Positions 17,308 through 26,089 of a stretch of DNA of 64,000 bases are shown here, piece by piece. Source of the DNA: Paenibacillus xylanilyticus (lineage in GTDB: Bacteria > Bacillota > Bacilli > Paenibacillales > Paenibacillaceae); contig NZ_JABMCB010000206.1 in assembly GCF_013359935.1 (NCBI RefSeq), positions 186,001-250,000 on the forward strand, written 5' to 3'. The translations under genes were made by a program, and so were the position numbers. The number at the start of each line of letters is the position of its first letter. Position 1 is the stretch's first letter. The notes below the pieces were generated by a model. The model did not search any database, had not been told where the DNA came from, and saw only the letters and a program-made list of their open reading frames with translations.

Positions 17308-17697
17308 TTATTCTTCGACAATGATTTTGGAGATCATGCTGCTATGCCCACTTCCACAAAACACGGAGCAGGACATTTCGAATTCTCCTACTTTGTCGGG
17401 GGTAATCACTTTAGAGCTGTTTTTGGTGTCGAGCCGTAAATTCAGCTCAGGAACGAGAATGCCATGATTACCATTGACGTTTTCGTAAACAATGTTAACC
17501 GGGACCCCTTTTTTGAGATGGTATTCCGGTTGGTCGAATTCATAGTTGCTCGCCTTGATTACGAGTTCCTCGCTTGCGGTTACACCTGCATCGGTATCAC
17601 CGCTGCTGCCCGAGCCTGCGGACTGTTTGCCTCCTCCACAAGCAGCGAGAACCAGGATTAACATGCAGGCTGCAAGCCAAGCCATAGTCTTTTTCAT
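17308..17697 (-). CDS. Lipoprotein with CuA-type cupredoxin domain
   Basis: 129 residues. The start MKKTMAWLAACMLILVLAAC is a lipoprotein signal peptide with the lipid-bearing Cys at residue 20; a Ser/Gly-rich linker follows. The rest is a cupredoxin fold ending in CSVFCGSGHSSM, the CxxxCxxxHxxM loop that holds the CuA site of cytochrome oxidase subunit II. An upstream His (HGILVPEL) is the fourth expected ligand. Unlike CoxB it has no N-terminal membrane hairpin and no oxidase genes beside it. It may carry electrons or deliver copper at the outer face of the membrane. ATG 17697 has AAGGAGG at six bases; an adjacent ATG at 17700 is also possible. Confidence 0.85.
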   Translation of the reverse strand: MKKTMAWLAACMLILVLAACGGGKQSAGSGSSGDTDAGVTASEELVIKASNYEFDQPEYHLKKGVPVNIVYENVNGNHGILVPELNLRLDTKNSSKVITPDKVGEFEMSCSVFCGSGHSSMISKIIVEE

Positions 17698-17861
17698 CAT
17701 GTGCCTCCTTAAGCATGGTATAGATGAAATTTTAATCATTTCTCAAGTCATCATACCGCAAAATGATTAGGCCTGTACATGAAGGCTATGTCGTTTTTTT
17801 GAAGATTAACAAGTAGAATTTCTCTCTAATCCAGAGAAGCGGCTGAGATGCTATGGAAATG

Positions 17862-17897
17862 AAAAAACCTCATCAGGCATATTGGCCATCAGAGGTT
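17862..17897 (-). terminator. Terminator of the YvlD-like gene
   Basis: Read on the minus strand, AACCTC...GAGGTT closes a hairpin that is followed by six T. Confidence 0.6.
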
Positions 17898-17945
17898 GAA
17901 GGAGAACTCGTAGGTGTTTAAAGCAGTTGCAATATTAGGTGCTTC

Positions 17946-18308
17946 TTAGTTATTCTTGGAGCTTCGTCCCGCTTCGAAAGGTGTGGATACCGGAATGAAT
18001 AGATCGATTATCCCAATCACCAGCGCAGCCAGAATGGCGCCAAGCAGACTAACTTCGACATGGTCAACAATATACTGACCGAGCCAGATCACCAATGCAC
18101 TGACAATAAAGCCGACGATCCCACGGCCAAAAGGGGTGACCCTTTTGCCAAAGACGCCTTCAATGATCCAGCCGAGCAGTGCAATAACCAGAGCGAGCAG
18201 CAGAGCGCTCCAGAAACCACCGACAGCAAATCCGGGAACGATCCAGCTGACAACCATTAATACGATCGCAGCGATGATAAAACGTACGACATGTCCCAAG
18301 AAGTTCAA
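17946..18308 (-). CDS. Phage-holin-4-superfamily (YvlD-like) membrane protein
   Basis: 120 residues with four hydrophobic segments: IIAAIVLMVVSWIVPGF, ALLLALVIALLGWI, GIVGFIVSALVIWLG and LLGAILAALVIGIIDLF. This is the layout of the YvlD family, which databases name 'phage holin family' although most members are chromosomal. No lysis genes or phage genes are nearby, so a phage origin is unlikely. The start is TTG behind AAAGGAGGT. In Bacillus, YvlD-type proteins belong to cell-envelope stress regulons; no such link can be read here. Confidence 0.8.
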   Translation of the reverse strand: MNFLGHVVRFIIAAIVLMVVSWIVPGFAVGGFWSALLLALVIALLGWIIEGVFGKRVTPFGRGIVGFIVSALVIWLGQYIVDHVEVSLLGAILAALVIGIIDLFIPVSTPFEAGRSSKNN

Positions 18309-18497
18309 CGTGTTTACCTCCTTTAAGTTCAGATCGGATTATGCATTTGTCATCCACATCACACGGAGAGGCTGCAAAATCCTGACACCTGTAGTTTGTA
18401 GCATGATGTCAGAACTTATGTGTGGAAGGATTCGTTAAATAGCGCGACATCGTTTCTTTCGTTATAATACAGATATAGTTTGGAAGGAGTTGTACAC

Positions 18498-20864
18498 TTG
18501 GACACGAAAATTTTACACACACTGGAATACCGCAAAATTTTAAATACATTACAAAGCTATGCACAGACGACCATGGGAAAAAAGAAAGCGGAACAATTGG
18601 AACCCATCAGTGAGTTGGAAGAAGTAAAAAGATTACTCCAGCAAACGGATGAAGCATTCACATATGACCGTCTGAAAGGTTCACCTTCTTTTGGAGGCAT
18701 TGTGGACATCACGGCATCCGTGAAACGAGCCGAAATCGGAGGAACCCTGAATCCGCATGAACTTCTTGGAATTTCCAATACAACTTTGGCAGCTCGCCGC
18801 TTGAAGCGGCAAATCGCGGCCCTTCATGAAGATGAAAAGATTGAGTCATTGTTTTTTATCAGCGATCAACTGTCGGAGCAAAAGGCGCTTGAAGACGCCA
18901 TTCGTGTCTGTATTGATGACAACGCTGAAGTTGCAGACAGCGCGAGTGTAACACTTGCACAGATTCGGCGTGAGCTTCGGGGCGGGGAATCGAGAATTCG
19001 CGAAAAGCTGGATTCCATGATTCGTTCCTCTACGGTGTCCAAGATGCTTCAGGATCAGCTGATCACCATTCGTGGAGATCGATTCGTCATCCCGGTAAAA
19101 GCGGAATATCGTTCTTACTTTGGCGGGATCGTGCACGATCAATCCGGTTCAGGAGCAACATTGTTTATAGAGCCTGAGTCCATCGTAGCGATGAACAACA
19201 AATTGCGTGAGACCCGAATTCGGGAAGAACGCGAAATTGAAGTGATTCTGCAGAAATTGACGGCACTTGTCAGCGAGCAGGCTGAATGGCTGTTATATGA
19301 CGTCGATTTGCTAGGATCTCTGGATTTTATCTTTGCCAAAGCGCGGCATGCCCGTGAACTGAAAGCCACGTTGCCTCGTATGAATGACCGTGGATTTATC
19401 AAGCTCAAAAAAGGACGTCATCCGCTAATCGCCATCGAAAACGTGGTACCGACCGACATTGAACTGGGCAATGATTATACATCCATTATTGTGACGGGGC
19501 CGAATACGGGTGGTAAAACAGTAACACTCAAAACGATTGGTTTGCTAAGCCTCATGGCAATGTCCGGTCTGTTTGTTCCTGCCGAAGATGGCAGTCAGCT
19601 CTGTGTGTTTGACGCAATCTATGCCGATATTGGAGACGAGCAGAGTATTGAGCAGAACCTAAGTACGTTCTCCAGTCATATGACGAACATCATTCGAATT
19701 CTGAAAAATATGACGACAAAAAGTCTGGTGCTGCTTGACGAGCTCGGCGCAGGAACAGACCCCGCCGAAGGATCGGCACTGGCCATTTCCATTCTGGAGC
19801 ATATGCATCAAACAGGATGCCGCATGGTGGCAACAACGCATTACAGTGAGCTGAAAGCTTATGCATATGAACGTAAAGGTGTCATTAACGCCAGCATGGA
19901 GTTTGACGTGAATACACTGAGCCCGACGTATCGTCTATTGGTAGGCGTTCCGGGACGAAGTAATGCGTTTGCCATTGCTGAACGTCTTGGTTTGCCAGGA
20001 TATATATTGGACTATGCTCGTGGCGAGGTGAAGGAAGAGGATCAGCGTGTGGAACACATGATTGCTTCTCTCGAAGAGAACCGGCTTACAGCGGAGCAGG
20101 AACGGGAAAATGCCGAGCGACTGCGTCAGGATATGGAGAAATTGCGCAGTCGTCATCAATCCGAGCTGGAGAAGCTGGAACAGCAGCGTGAACGCCGGAT
20201 TGAAAAAGCAGAGGAAGATGCTCGCAATATTGTGGACAAGGCCAGAGCGGAAGCAGAGAAAATTATTGCGGATCTGCGTCAGCTCGCGATGGAAGAAGGC
20301 GCATCCGTAAAAGAGCATAAACTTATTGCTGCCCGTAAACAACTGGATGAAGCCGAGCCGGAGAAACGCAAGAAAACAGTGAAACGCACAGGGTCTGCAT
20401 CCAAAACCCGCGCTATCGGCCCAGGCGATGAAGTGCATGTGTACAGTTTGAACCAAAAAGGTCATGTCGTCGAATTGTCCGGCAGCAAAGAAGCGGTTGT
20501 GCAGTTGGGTATCATGAAAATGAAAGTATCTCTGGATGATCTGGAACTGAAGCAATCTGCGCCTGAAGCGAAGGTCAAACAGAAACCAGTCACTGGCATG
20601 AAGCGCACACGTGACGATAATGTGAAGAGTGAATTGGATCTACGGGGAACCAACTTGGAAGAAGCATTGATGGAGACGGACCGTTTTATCGATGAAGCAT
20701 TCCTGGCGAATCTGGGTCAAATTTACATCATTCACGGTAAAGGAACAGGAATTTTGCGTTCCGGTATTCAGGATTATCTCCGTAAGCATAAACATATTAA
20801 AAGTTACCGGCTGGGCAACTATGGAGAAGGCGGAAACGGCGTAACCGTTGCAGAACTGGAATAG
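18498..20864 (+). CDS. mutS2: MutS2 (endonuclease/ribosome rescue ATPase)
   Basis: 788 residues, the normal MutS2 length. Core domains without the mismatch-recognition domain lead into the ABC-type ATPase with Walker A GPNTGGKT (about 334-341), DELGAGTDPAEG and TTHYSELK. A long charged coiled coil follows (about 515-615), then a KOW-like segment and a C-terminal Smr domain (ELDLRGTNLEEA, IIHGKGTGILR). MutS2 was first linked to suppression of recombination; in Bacillus it also splits collided ribosomes. TTG 18498 sits behind GGAAGGAG, better than the in-frame TTG at 18480. A TATAAT at 18463-18468 probably marks the promoter. The flank with zapA is conserved. Confidence 0.96.
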   Translation: MDTKILHTLEYRKILNTLQSYAQTTMGKKKAEQLEPISELEEVKRLLQQTDEAFTYDRLKGSPSFGGIVDITASVKRAEIGGTLNPHELLGISNTTLAARRLKRQIAALHEDEKIESLFFISDQLSEQKALEDAIRVCIDDNAEVADSASVTLAQIRRELRGGESRIREKLDSMIRSSTVSKMLQDQLITIRGDRFVIPVKAEYRSYFGGIVHDQSGSGATLFIEPESIVAMNNKLRETRIREEREIEVILQKLTALVSEQAEWLLYDVDLLGSLDFIFAKARHARELKATLPRMNDRGFIKLKKGRHPLIAIENVVPTDIELGNDYTSIIVTGPNTGGKTVTLKTIGLLSLMAMSGLFVPAEDGSQLCVFDAIYADIGDEQSIEQNLSTFSSHMTNIIRILKNMTTKSLVLLDELGAGTDPAEGSALAISILEHMHQTGCRMVATTHYSELKAYAYERKGVINASMEFDVNTLSPTYRLLVGVPGRSNAFAIAERLGLPGYILDYARGEVKEEDQRVEHMIASLEENRLTAEQERENAERLRQDMEKLRSRHQSELEKLEQQRERRIEKAEEDARNIVDKARAEAEKIIADLRQLAMEEGASVKEHKLIAARKQLDEAEPEKRKKTVKRTGSASKTRAIGPGDEVHVYSLNQKGHVVELSGSKEAVVQLGIMKMKVSLDDLELKQSAPEAKVKQKPVTGMKRTRDDNVKSELDLRGTNLEEALMETDRFIDEAFLANLGQIYIIHGKGTGILRSGIQDYLRKHKHIKSYRLGNYGEGGNGVTVAELE

Positions 20865-20936
20865 CCGGACCATGAAACAACGATGTTCCATTGCCAGTGG
20901 TGAGAGGGGCAGTGGAACAGGGAAGGGGAACAGTGA

Positions 20937-21356
20937 GTGAAAGGGACGATTGACCAATTGCTGTCTCATCCCTTGGGGATGGTACTCGGTTTTTTCTCGG
21001 TAGCCATCATGGAGCTGCTTGTTTTTCTGGCTTGTTTTGAACTTGTAACCAAATACAAATGTTGGGATGAGATCAAGAAAGGCAATGTGGCTGTTGCCAT
21101 GGCAACGGGAGGCAAGATCTTTGGAATCTGCAACGTGCTTCGCTTCTGCATTCAGGCCAAGTCTTCTGTGTATGAAGCGATGACTTGGTCTTTTGTAGGC
21201 TTTGTTCTTCTGCTCATTGCCTACTTTCTGTTCGAATTTTTGACACCCGTCTTCTCGATAGACAAGGAAATTGCGCGAGATAATCGGGCAGTTGGTTTAA
21301 TATCCATGATTATTTCCGTCTCGTTGTCATTTGTAATCGGCGCGAGCATCATGTAG
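20937..21356 (+). CDS. DUF350 (YjfL-like) membrane protein
   Basis: 139 residues with four membrane spans arranged in two repeats, as in the DUF350 family. The first half contains ELVTKYKCWDEIKKGNVAVAMATGGKIFG, shortened in the second half to EIARDNRAVGLISMIISV. The conserved Asn-x-Ala-Val-Ala/Gly pattern in both repeats is typical. The function of the family is unknown. The start is GTG after GGAAGGGGAACA. It begins a cluster with a 26-residue membrane peptide and a zinc-ribbon protein, all closely spaced after mutS2. Confidence 0.8.
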   Translation: MKGTIDQLLSHPLGMVLGFFSVAIMELLVFLACFELVTKYKCWDEIKKGNVAVAMATGGKIFGICNVLRFCIQAKSSVYEAMTWSFVGFVLLLIAYFLFEFLTPVFSIDKEIARDNRAVGLISMIISVSLSFVIGASIM

Positions 21357-21367
21357 GGGGACCTGGC

Positions 21368-21448
21368 ATGAAAATATTGATACGGATTTTGTTTGCGGCA
21401 TCTATTGTGTTTTTTGCTATCGGTGTCATTTATGTCATGAACACCTGA
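21368..21448 (+). CDS. Small single-span membrane peptide (26 aa)
   Basis: The ATG is 11 bases after the DUF350 stop, with AGGGGGA at a proper distance. The product is a single hydrophobic helix (ILIRILFAASIVFFAIGVIYV) between a short basic start and MNT at the end. Its position between two genes of one apparent operon and its good ribosome binding site favour a real gene. I do not recognise a family. Confidence 0.55.
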   Translation: MKILIRILFAASIVFFAIGVIYVMNT

Positions 21449-21481
21449 CAGGAAGATTGTATAAAGAAAGGTTGATCTAAT

Positions 21482-22045
21482 ATGGAAACAACAGTATGTC
21501 CATGGTGCCACACTGAAATCGTATGGGATGAGGAATTGGGACCTGAAGAAGAATGTCCGTATTGCCATAATGAACTGAAGGGTTACCGTACGCTGAACAT
21601 TAACATCGGAGATGAAGAAGGTGATGAAGCAGACGATATTTACGATGTAGATGATGTTCAAGACCGTGACCAGACCTCTGATATTGCTGCATTGTGGGGA
21701 GATGAGGTAGAGCTGAAATTGCCCGAACTGCGTACCTTAACCAAATATGCAGATGAGGGCAACGATCTGATCCAATATGAAGAAGGTGTGGAAAAACAGC
21801 TTGACCTGCAGGAAGAAGTGCCGGAATGTCCACATTGCCGCGAATTCATGATTCTCGCTGGCACACAAACCTCCAAACCGGACACGTTCACACCTGTTGC
21901 CAATGCAGTTTCACGGGAAGATTCCCTGCTGGACGCACCGTTCACGGTTCAGATGTATGTATGCTCCGGATGTTTCCAAGTGCAATATAGTCTGTCCGAA
22001 GACGATCGGCTGCGTCTCATTCAAAATCTGAGCGCCAAGAAGTAA
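21482..22045 (+). CDS. Cys-rich zinc-ribbon protein of unknown function
   Basis: 187 residues. Four CxxC knuckles: CPWC and CPYC near the N-terminus, CPHC at about 118 and CSGC at about 164. They could make two zinc ribbons, one at each end. Between them is an acidic stretch (GDEEGDEADDIYDVDDVQDRD). There is no signal peptide or membrane span, so it should be cytoplasmic. It lies 33 bases after the small membrane peptide with AAAGGTTG before the ATG. I do not recognise a named family. Confidence 0.75.
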   Translation: METTVCPWCHTEIVWDEELGPEEECPYCHNELKGYRTLNINIGDEEGDEADDIYDVDDVQDRDQTSDIAALWGDEVELKLPELRTLTKYADEGNDLIQYEEGVEKQLDLQEEVPECPHCREFMILAGTQTSKPDTFTPVANAVSREDSLLDAPFTVQMYVCSGCFQVQYSLSEDDRLRLIQNLSAKK

Positions 22046-22167
22046 TTTCCACTCCATTAAAAATGAATTATTCCTGAGATTCATCATGTTTTTCCTCTGC
22101 TTGGGGTAGGTTAACCTTAAGACCTGCCTGCGAAGTGCTGACTTCAAGTGGAATAAGGAGGGAGCAG

Positions 22168-23367
22168 ATGAAGATATCTCTGGGCCGACAATCCATTCTG
22201 CTTCTGGGCGTGAATGGATTGTTTGTGTTAGCCGGAGCTTTGTCGGGAACGTTTCTGAATGTATATTTGTGGAAGAGTCGTCCAGACTATGCCATGCTCG
22301 GATGGTTTACGATAAGTCAGCAGCTTGCCCTTGGATTGACATTTTGGTTAGCCGGTAAATGGGTGAAGGAACATAATAAAATGAGTGCACTGCGGCTGGG
22401 CACAGCATTATCTGGCACATTCTATATGCTTGTTCTATGGGCCGGTCCAAAAGCGGTGGATTGGATATGGCCACTCGGTATATTGCTTGGATGTGCTTTG
22501 GGTTTATTCTGGATCGCCTTTAATGTGGTGTACTTTGAAGTGACCGACCGGGAAAACCGGGACCTGTTCAATGGATGGGTGGGATTGCTGGGCTCCATGA
22601 CAGGAATTATTGGTCCATGGTTCTCGGGTTTGATTATTTCAAAGATGGTGGATAACTCAGGTTATCGGCTCATTTTTACCGTCTCACTCATAATTTATGT
22701 GATTGCAGTGGTCTTCAGCTTTTTTCTGAAAAAAAGAAAAGTCAGCGGTACCTACCGCTGGTCGGAACCCTGGCAGCAGTTATCCCGCTCAGGGAGTGAA
22801 TGGAGGCCTCTTGGACTGGGATTGGTTGCCCAGGGGGTAAGGGAGGGCGTGTTTGCCTTTCTAATCGCGCTGCTCGTTTATGTAGCCACGGAGCAGGAAT
22901 ACAAGCTGGGTCAATTCTCATTGATTACATCCGCCGTAGCCTTGGTCAGTTATTGGATGGCAGGCAAGTGGTTCAAACCGCATTATAGATCCAAAGGCAT
23001 GTTGACGGGGGCCATAATTCTATTTGTCGTTCTGCTTCCCTTAATCTGGAAAGTAAGCTATGGCACACTATTAATTATGGGAATTGGTTCAGCGCTCGCC
23101 ATGCCGTTATACATGCTGCCCATGATTGCGGCAGGATTCGACTTGATGGGCATGAGCGGCGAAAATGTGGAGAAAAGGGTTGAACTTGTCGTATTAAGGG
23201 AGCTTTGCTTGATGACAGGGCGCTTGTCTGGTCTAGCTGTATTTATCCTCATCGTGATGAATGGTCCCTCCCTTCAGATGCTAACCTGGCTGATTGTGGT
23301 TTTAGGTGCTTTCCCGCTGATCGGCTGGATCTTTATGCGTAAAATGCTAACTCAAACACAGCAGTAA
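22168..23367 (+). CDS. MFS transporter
   Basis: 399 residues with about twelve hydrophobic spans and a basic loop between the two halves (FFLKKRKVSGTYRW, about 190-205), the standard major facilitator layout. The start ATG 22168 follows AAGGAGGGAGCAG; an upstream in-frame codon at 22135 lacks a ribosome binding site. No substrate-specific motif is recognisable. It is monocistronic, closed by a terminator shared with the converging oxidoreductase gene. Confidence 0.85.
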   Translation: MKISLGRQSILLLGVNGLFVLAGALSGTFLNVYLWKSRPDYAMLGWFTISQQLALGLTFWLAGKWVKEHNKMSALRLGTALSGTFYMLVLWAGPKAVDWIWPLGILLGCALGLFWIAFNVVYFEVTDRENRDLFNGWVGLLGSMTGIIGPWFSGLIISKMVDNSGYRLIFTVSLIIYVIAVVFSFFLKKRKVSGTYRWSEPWQQLSRSGSEWRPLGLGLVAQGVREGVFAFLIALLVYVATEQEYKLGQFSLITSAVALVSYWMAGKWFKPHYRSKGMLTGAIILFVVLLPLIWKVSYGTLLIMGIGSALAMPLYMLPMIAAGFDLMGMSGENVEKRVELVVLRELCLMTGRLSGLAVFILIVMNGPSLQMLTWLIVVLGAFPLIGWIFMRKMLTQTQQ

Positions 23368-23400
23368 CATTGCTGTCCCATCAGATTATCAGAATAAAAG

Positions 23401-23443
23401 AAGGTGCAGAAACAGGAAGGGATTCCTGATCTGCACCTTTTTT
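23401..23443. terminator. Terminator between the MFS and FAD-oxidoreductase genes
   Basis: AGGTGCAG-AAA-CAGG...CCTG-AT-CTGCACCT followed by six T on the plus strand, and A-rich on the other side. Confidence 0.85.
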
Positions 23444-23447
23444 CATT

Positions 23448-24668
23448 TTACACAGGAGAAGGTTTATTGGTTCTGGTTAATGAGAACAACTCCATGTCCT
23501 CGTTCTTGCCCATAGTAATGACATCTGCAAGAATGGATGCGGCAATCATGCTGTATACCGTACCGTTGCCTCCATAACCTTCAATAAAATAACAATTGGG
23601 GTAATCGGGGTGCGGGCCGACAAAAGGGAGTCCATCATGGGTGCTGCCAAATACAGCTTCCCAAGCATAATCCATTTTCAGATCTGGCAGTGGGAAGTAG
23701 TCAGCTATTTTATGCAATAGAGTCTCACCCTTATTTCTGGCTCTAATGGCACGTTGGTCCTCATGTGGAATTTCCTCATCAAGTCCCCCGGCAATAATTC
23801 TGCCGTCGGGGGTTGTTCGCATGTATAAATAAGGGCGAGCCGTTTCCCATATCAAGCTACGTTTATACCAGCTGCTGAGATCCTTCAGTGGTTTGGTTGC
23901 AATAGCATAAGTGCTCTGCAGGTAGGCTCCGCGGTCATTCTTAATCTCCTGTGTCTCGTATCCTGTTGAAAAAATGACCTGCTTGGCACGGATTGTCCCA
24001 CTAGGCGTGTAACAGACGACACCGTCTTCATCATAATCACAATGGATCATCTCGGTCCGTTCGTAGATCCGGGCACCCTTACTGTAAGCAGATTGAAGCA
24101 AGCCGTGCACCAGCCTGAAGGGATTAACTTCCGCATCTCCATTGGTGAACAATGCGATCGGCTTGCTAAAAGGGAAGTGGGTGCTGATTTTGTCCCGATC
24201 CCACATCTCCACATCGAACCCGTAGGTTTTGAGCGTGTGGTACTCCTCTTCCAAAAGAGCAACATCTTCTTCGCTGCTTGCACAATACAAACTTGTACGG
24301 GGGGTATACCATGGGTCAATCTCCAAACTGGAGGCCATGTCCTCCAGCTGCTGCAGGGCAATACGGCACAATTCATAAAATCGTACCCCACGTCGTTCTC
24401 CAAAGGTATGTATGCAGGAGGTGAGCGTCTTGTCGTTGGAGTATTGCAGCAGTCCCAAGTTGGCCATGCTGCTCCCATGGCCGATCTCTCTCTTATCAAT
24501 GACTACCGTGCGCAATCCTCTTTCTGTCATAAGTTTGGCAGACAGGGCACCTCCCATGCCACCCCCGATAATGAGACAATCACAGATGATCTCACCTTCG
24601 AGAACCGGATAGTTGAAATGGGGTTGGAAAGTAGTAGACCAAAACGTATTGCCATTTATAAGTTCCAT
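23448..24668 (-). CDS. FAD-dependent oxidoreductase (DAO family)
   Basis: 406 residues. The N-terminus has the dinucleotide-binding fold: CDCLIIGGGMGGALSAKLM (GxGxxG type), then VVIDKREIGHGSSMANLGLLQ. The C-terminal segment FVGPHPDYPNCYFIEGYGGNGTVYS closes over the flavin. This is the D-amino-acid/glycine/sarcosine oxidase family, which oxidises secondary or primary amines. The substrate is not evident, and no companion gene suggests one. The ATG follows GAGGTGATTTC on the minus strand. It is transcribed away from the coat-protein genes, with a 98-base divergent spacer. Confidence 0.85.
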   Translation of the reverse strand: MELINGNTFWSTTFQPHFNYPVLEGEIICDCLIIGGGMGGALSAKLMTERGLRTVVIDKREIGHGSSMANLGLLQYSNDKTLTSCIHTFGERRGVRFYELCRIALQQLEDMASSLEIDPWYTPRTSLYCASSEEDVALLEEEYHTLKTYGFDVEMWDRDKISTHFPFSKPIALFTNGDAEVNPFRLVHGLLQSAYSKGARIYERTEMIHCDYDEDGVVCYTPSGTIRAKQVIFSTGYETQEIKNDRGAYLQSTYAIATKPLKDLSSWYKRSLIWETARPYLYMRTTPDGRIIAGGLDEEIPHEDQRAIRARNKGETLLHKIADYFPLPDLKMDYAWEAVFGSTHDGLPFVGPHPDYPNCYFIEGYGGNGTVYSMIAASILADVITMGKNEDMELFSLTRTNKPSPV

Positions 24669-24766
24669 AATGAAATCACCTCAATTGAATGTTAAATAAG
24701 TATACTTTCGCAGGACAAGGTAAAAATAAACTCGCATAAACTTTAGATTAAGGAGGAAGACGATAC

Positions 24767-25000
24767 ATGCAAAATACACAAATGCAAGCACTTAGCCCCA
24801 AAGAACTGAACTATATTGCAGACTCGATCTCCAATGAAGAAATGCTGATCAAACAGTGTGCAGCAACAGCTTCTATCTCACATAACCCGCAAATCCAGCA
24901 GGCTCTTAACCAGTATGTTCACACACATGAACAGCATCTAAGTACACTCGTCAATGTGCTTCAGCAGCATCAGTCCATTGCGCCTACACAAGCTCAATAG
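24767..25000 (+). CDS. Small spore coat protein, CotF-like
   Basis: 77 residues, Gln- and His-rich, helical. It reads LSPKELNYIADSISNEEMLIKQC, followed by a helix with HTHEQHLSTLVNVLQQH, as in the short CotF-like or ferritin-like coat proteins of Paenibacillus. The start follows AAGGAGGAAG. It pairs with the next gene, another CotF-like protein. Expression in the mother cell from a sporulation sigma factor is likely, but I could not place a promoter. Confidence 0.75.
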   Translation: MQNTQMQALSPKELNYIADSISNEEMLIKQCAATASISHNPQIQQALNQYVHTHEQHLSTLVNVLQQHQSIAPTQAQ

Positions 25001-25033
25001 TCCCGGAAATCTAAACACATAGGAGGAAATCGC

Positions 25034-25429
25034 ATGCACTCTCAATCTTTGTCATCTGGTGGGAATTTTATGCAGGAACAGGACCTGTTGAAGTCGATTC
25101 TTGCTGATTTAAGACGAACTTCGCGTGAATACACAACAGCAACGACAGAATCTTCCTGCCCGGTGACCCGCAGAATGTTTACAGACCTGACGAACAGTAC
25201 CCTTAGATTGCAGGGGGAATTGTTTCATCTGATGCAGCAGAACAACATGTACTCAGCCTCTTCGAAGGCCACTCGAAGCGAATTAGACAAGACGGTTCAG
25301 TCAGCACAACAAACGCAGCAAAAGTGCCATCAGTTCATTCAGGAAAAGAATACGCAAGCCAGTCCATACAGTCAGGCACCTAATGTGCCTCAGCATCAAC
25401 CCAATTATGGTAACCCTTATTACATGTAA
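25034..25429 (+). CDS. Spore coat protein, CotF-like
   Basis: 131 residues. The N-terminal half is helical (MQEQDLLKSILADLRRTSREY, then CPVTRRMFTDLTN) and matches the CotF family. The C-terminal tail is Gln/Pro/Asn/Tyr-rich and ends NPYYM, typical of coat proteins that crosslink. It is 33 bases after the smaller coat gene, with AGGAGGAAATCGC before the ATG, and is closed by a terminator. Confidence 0.8.
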   Translation: MHSQSLSSGGNFMQEQDLLKSILADLRRTSREYTTATTESSCPVTRRMFTDLTNSTLRLQGELFHLMQQNNMYSASSKATRSELDKTVQSAQQTQQKCHQFIQEKNTQASPYSQAPNVPQHQPNYGNPYYM

Positions 25430-25462
25430 CCTTTTTAAGCTCAAGTTTTTATGGACCATACC

Positions 25463-25496
25463 ACCGCTTGCCTGAATTCAGGGCAGGCGGTTTTTG
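25463..25496 (+). terminator. Terminator of the coat-protein pair
   Basis: ACCGC-TTGCCTGA, loop ATT, CAGGGCA-GGCGGT, then five T. Confidence 0.8.
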
Positions 25497-25575
25497 TCTT
25501 TGCATGGACGTTAAATTCATGTAATATAAGTATTAATTCATTTTCAGGAACCTGGATGACGCTGGAGGGAAAGTC

Positions 25576-26076
25576 ATGAAAGATTTGAACGATCTGCAAT
25601 TAAAAGTTCTGGATCTGCTGAAGGAAGACGCAAGAAGGTCTCCGGCGCTGCTGTCTACACTGCTGGGGGAGTCTGAAGACAAGATCAAGAACGCTGTGGC
25701 CCAGCTTGAACAGGATCACGTTATTGTAAAGTATGCAACCGTGGTTAACTGGAGCAAAATTGACGATGAGAAAGTAACAGCCCTGATTGAAGTACAGATC
25801 ACACCGGAACGTGGTCGTGGTTTTGAGGGCATCGCCGAACGAATTTATCTATATCCGCAAGTGAAATCAGTTTATCTCATGTCAGGTGCATACGATCTGC
25901 TCGTAGAAGTGGAAGGTGGCAACCTGCGTGAAGTCGCTAACTTTGTATCGGAGAAACTGTCACCGATTGATTCTGTGCTTTCGACCAAAACGAATTTTAT
26001 TCTTAAAAAATATAAGCAGGACGGGATCATTTTTGAAGACCATCAGGAAGATAACCGTCTCATGATCTCGCCGTAA
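25576..26076 (+). CDS. alaR: Lrp/AsnC-family regulator, AlaR-like
   Basis: 166 residues. A winged helix-turn-helix (about 1-60: LNDLQLKVLDLLKEDARRSP, LLGESEDKIKNAVAQLEQD) precedes an RAM ligand-binding domain (about 65-140: VTALIEVQITPERGRGFEGIA). The gene lies 13 bases before an aminotransferase. Bacillus has the same pair, alaR (yugG) and alaT (yugH), and the length of YugG agrees. It probably senses an amino acid, likely alanine, and controls the pair. The symbol rests on this pairing, not on a search. Confidence 0.85.
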   Translation: MKDLNDLQLKVLDLLKEDARRSPALLSTLLGESEDKIKNAVAQLEQDHVIVKYATVVNWSKIDDEKVTALIEVQITPERGRGFEGIAERIYLYPQVKSVYLMSGAYDLLVEVEGGNLREVANFVSEKLSPIDSVLSTKTNFILKKYKQDGIIFEDHQEDNRLMISP

Positions 26077-26089
26077 AGGAAGATGTGTC

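Noticed and set aside
17946..18308. Prophage remnant because of a 'phage holin' protein
   Set aside because: The family name is historical (YvlD-like). There are no other phage genes, no integrase and no attachment sites nearby.
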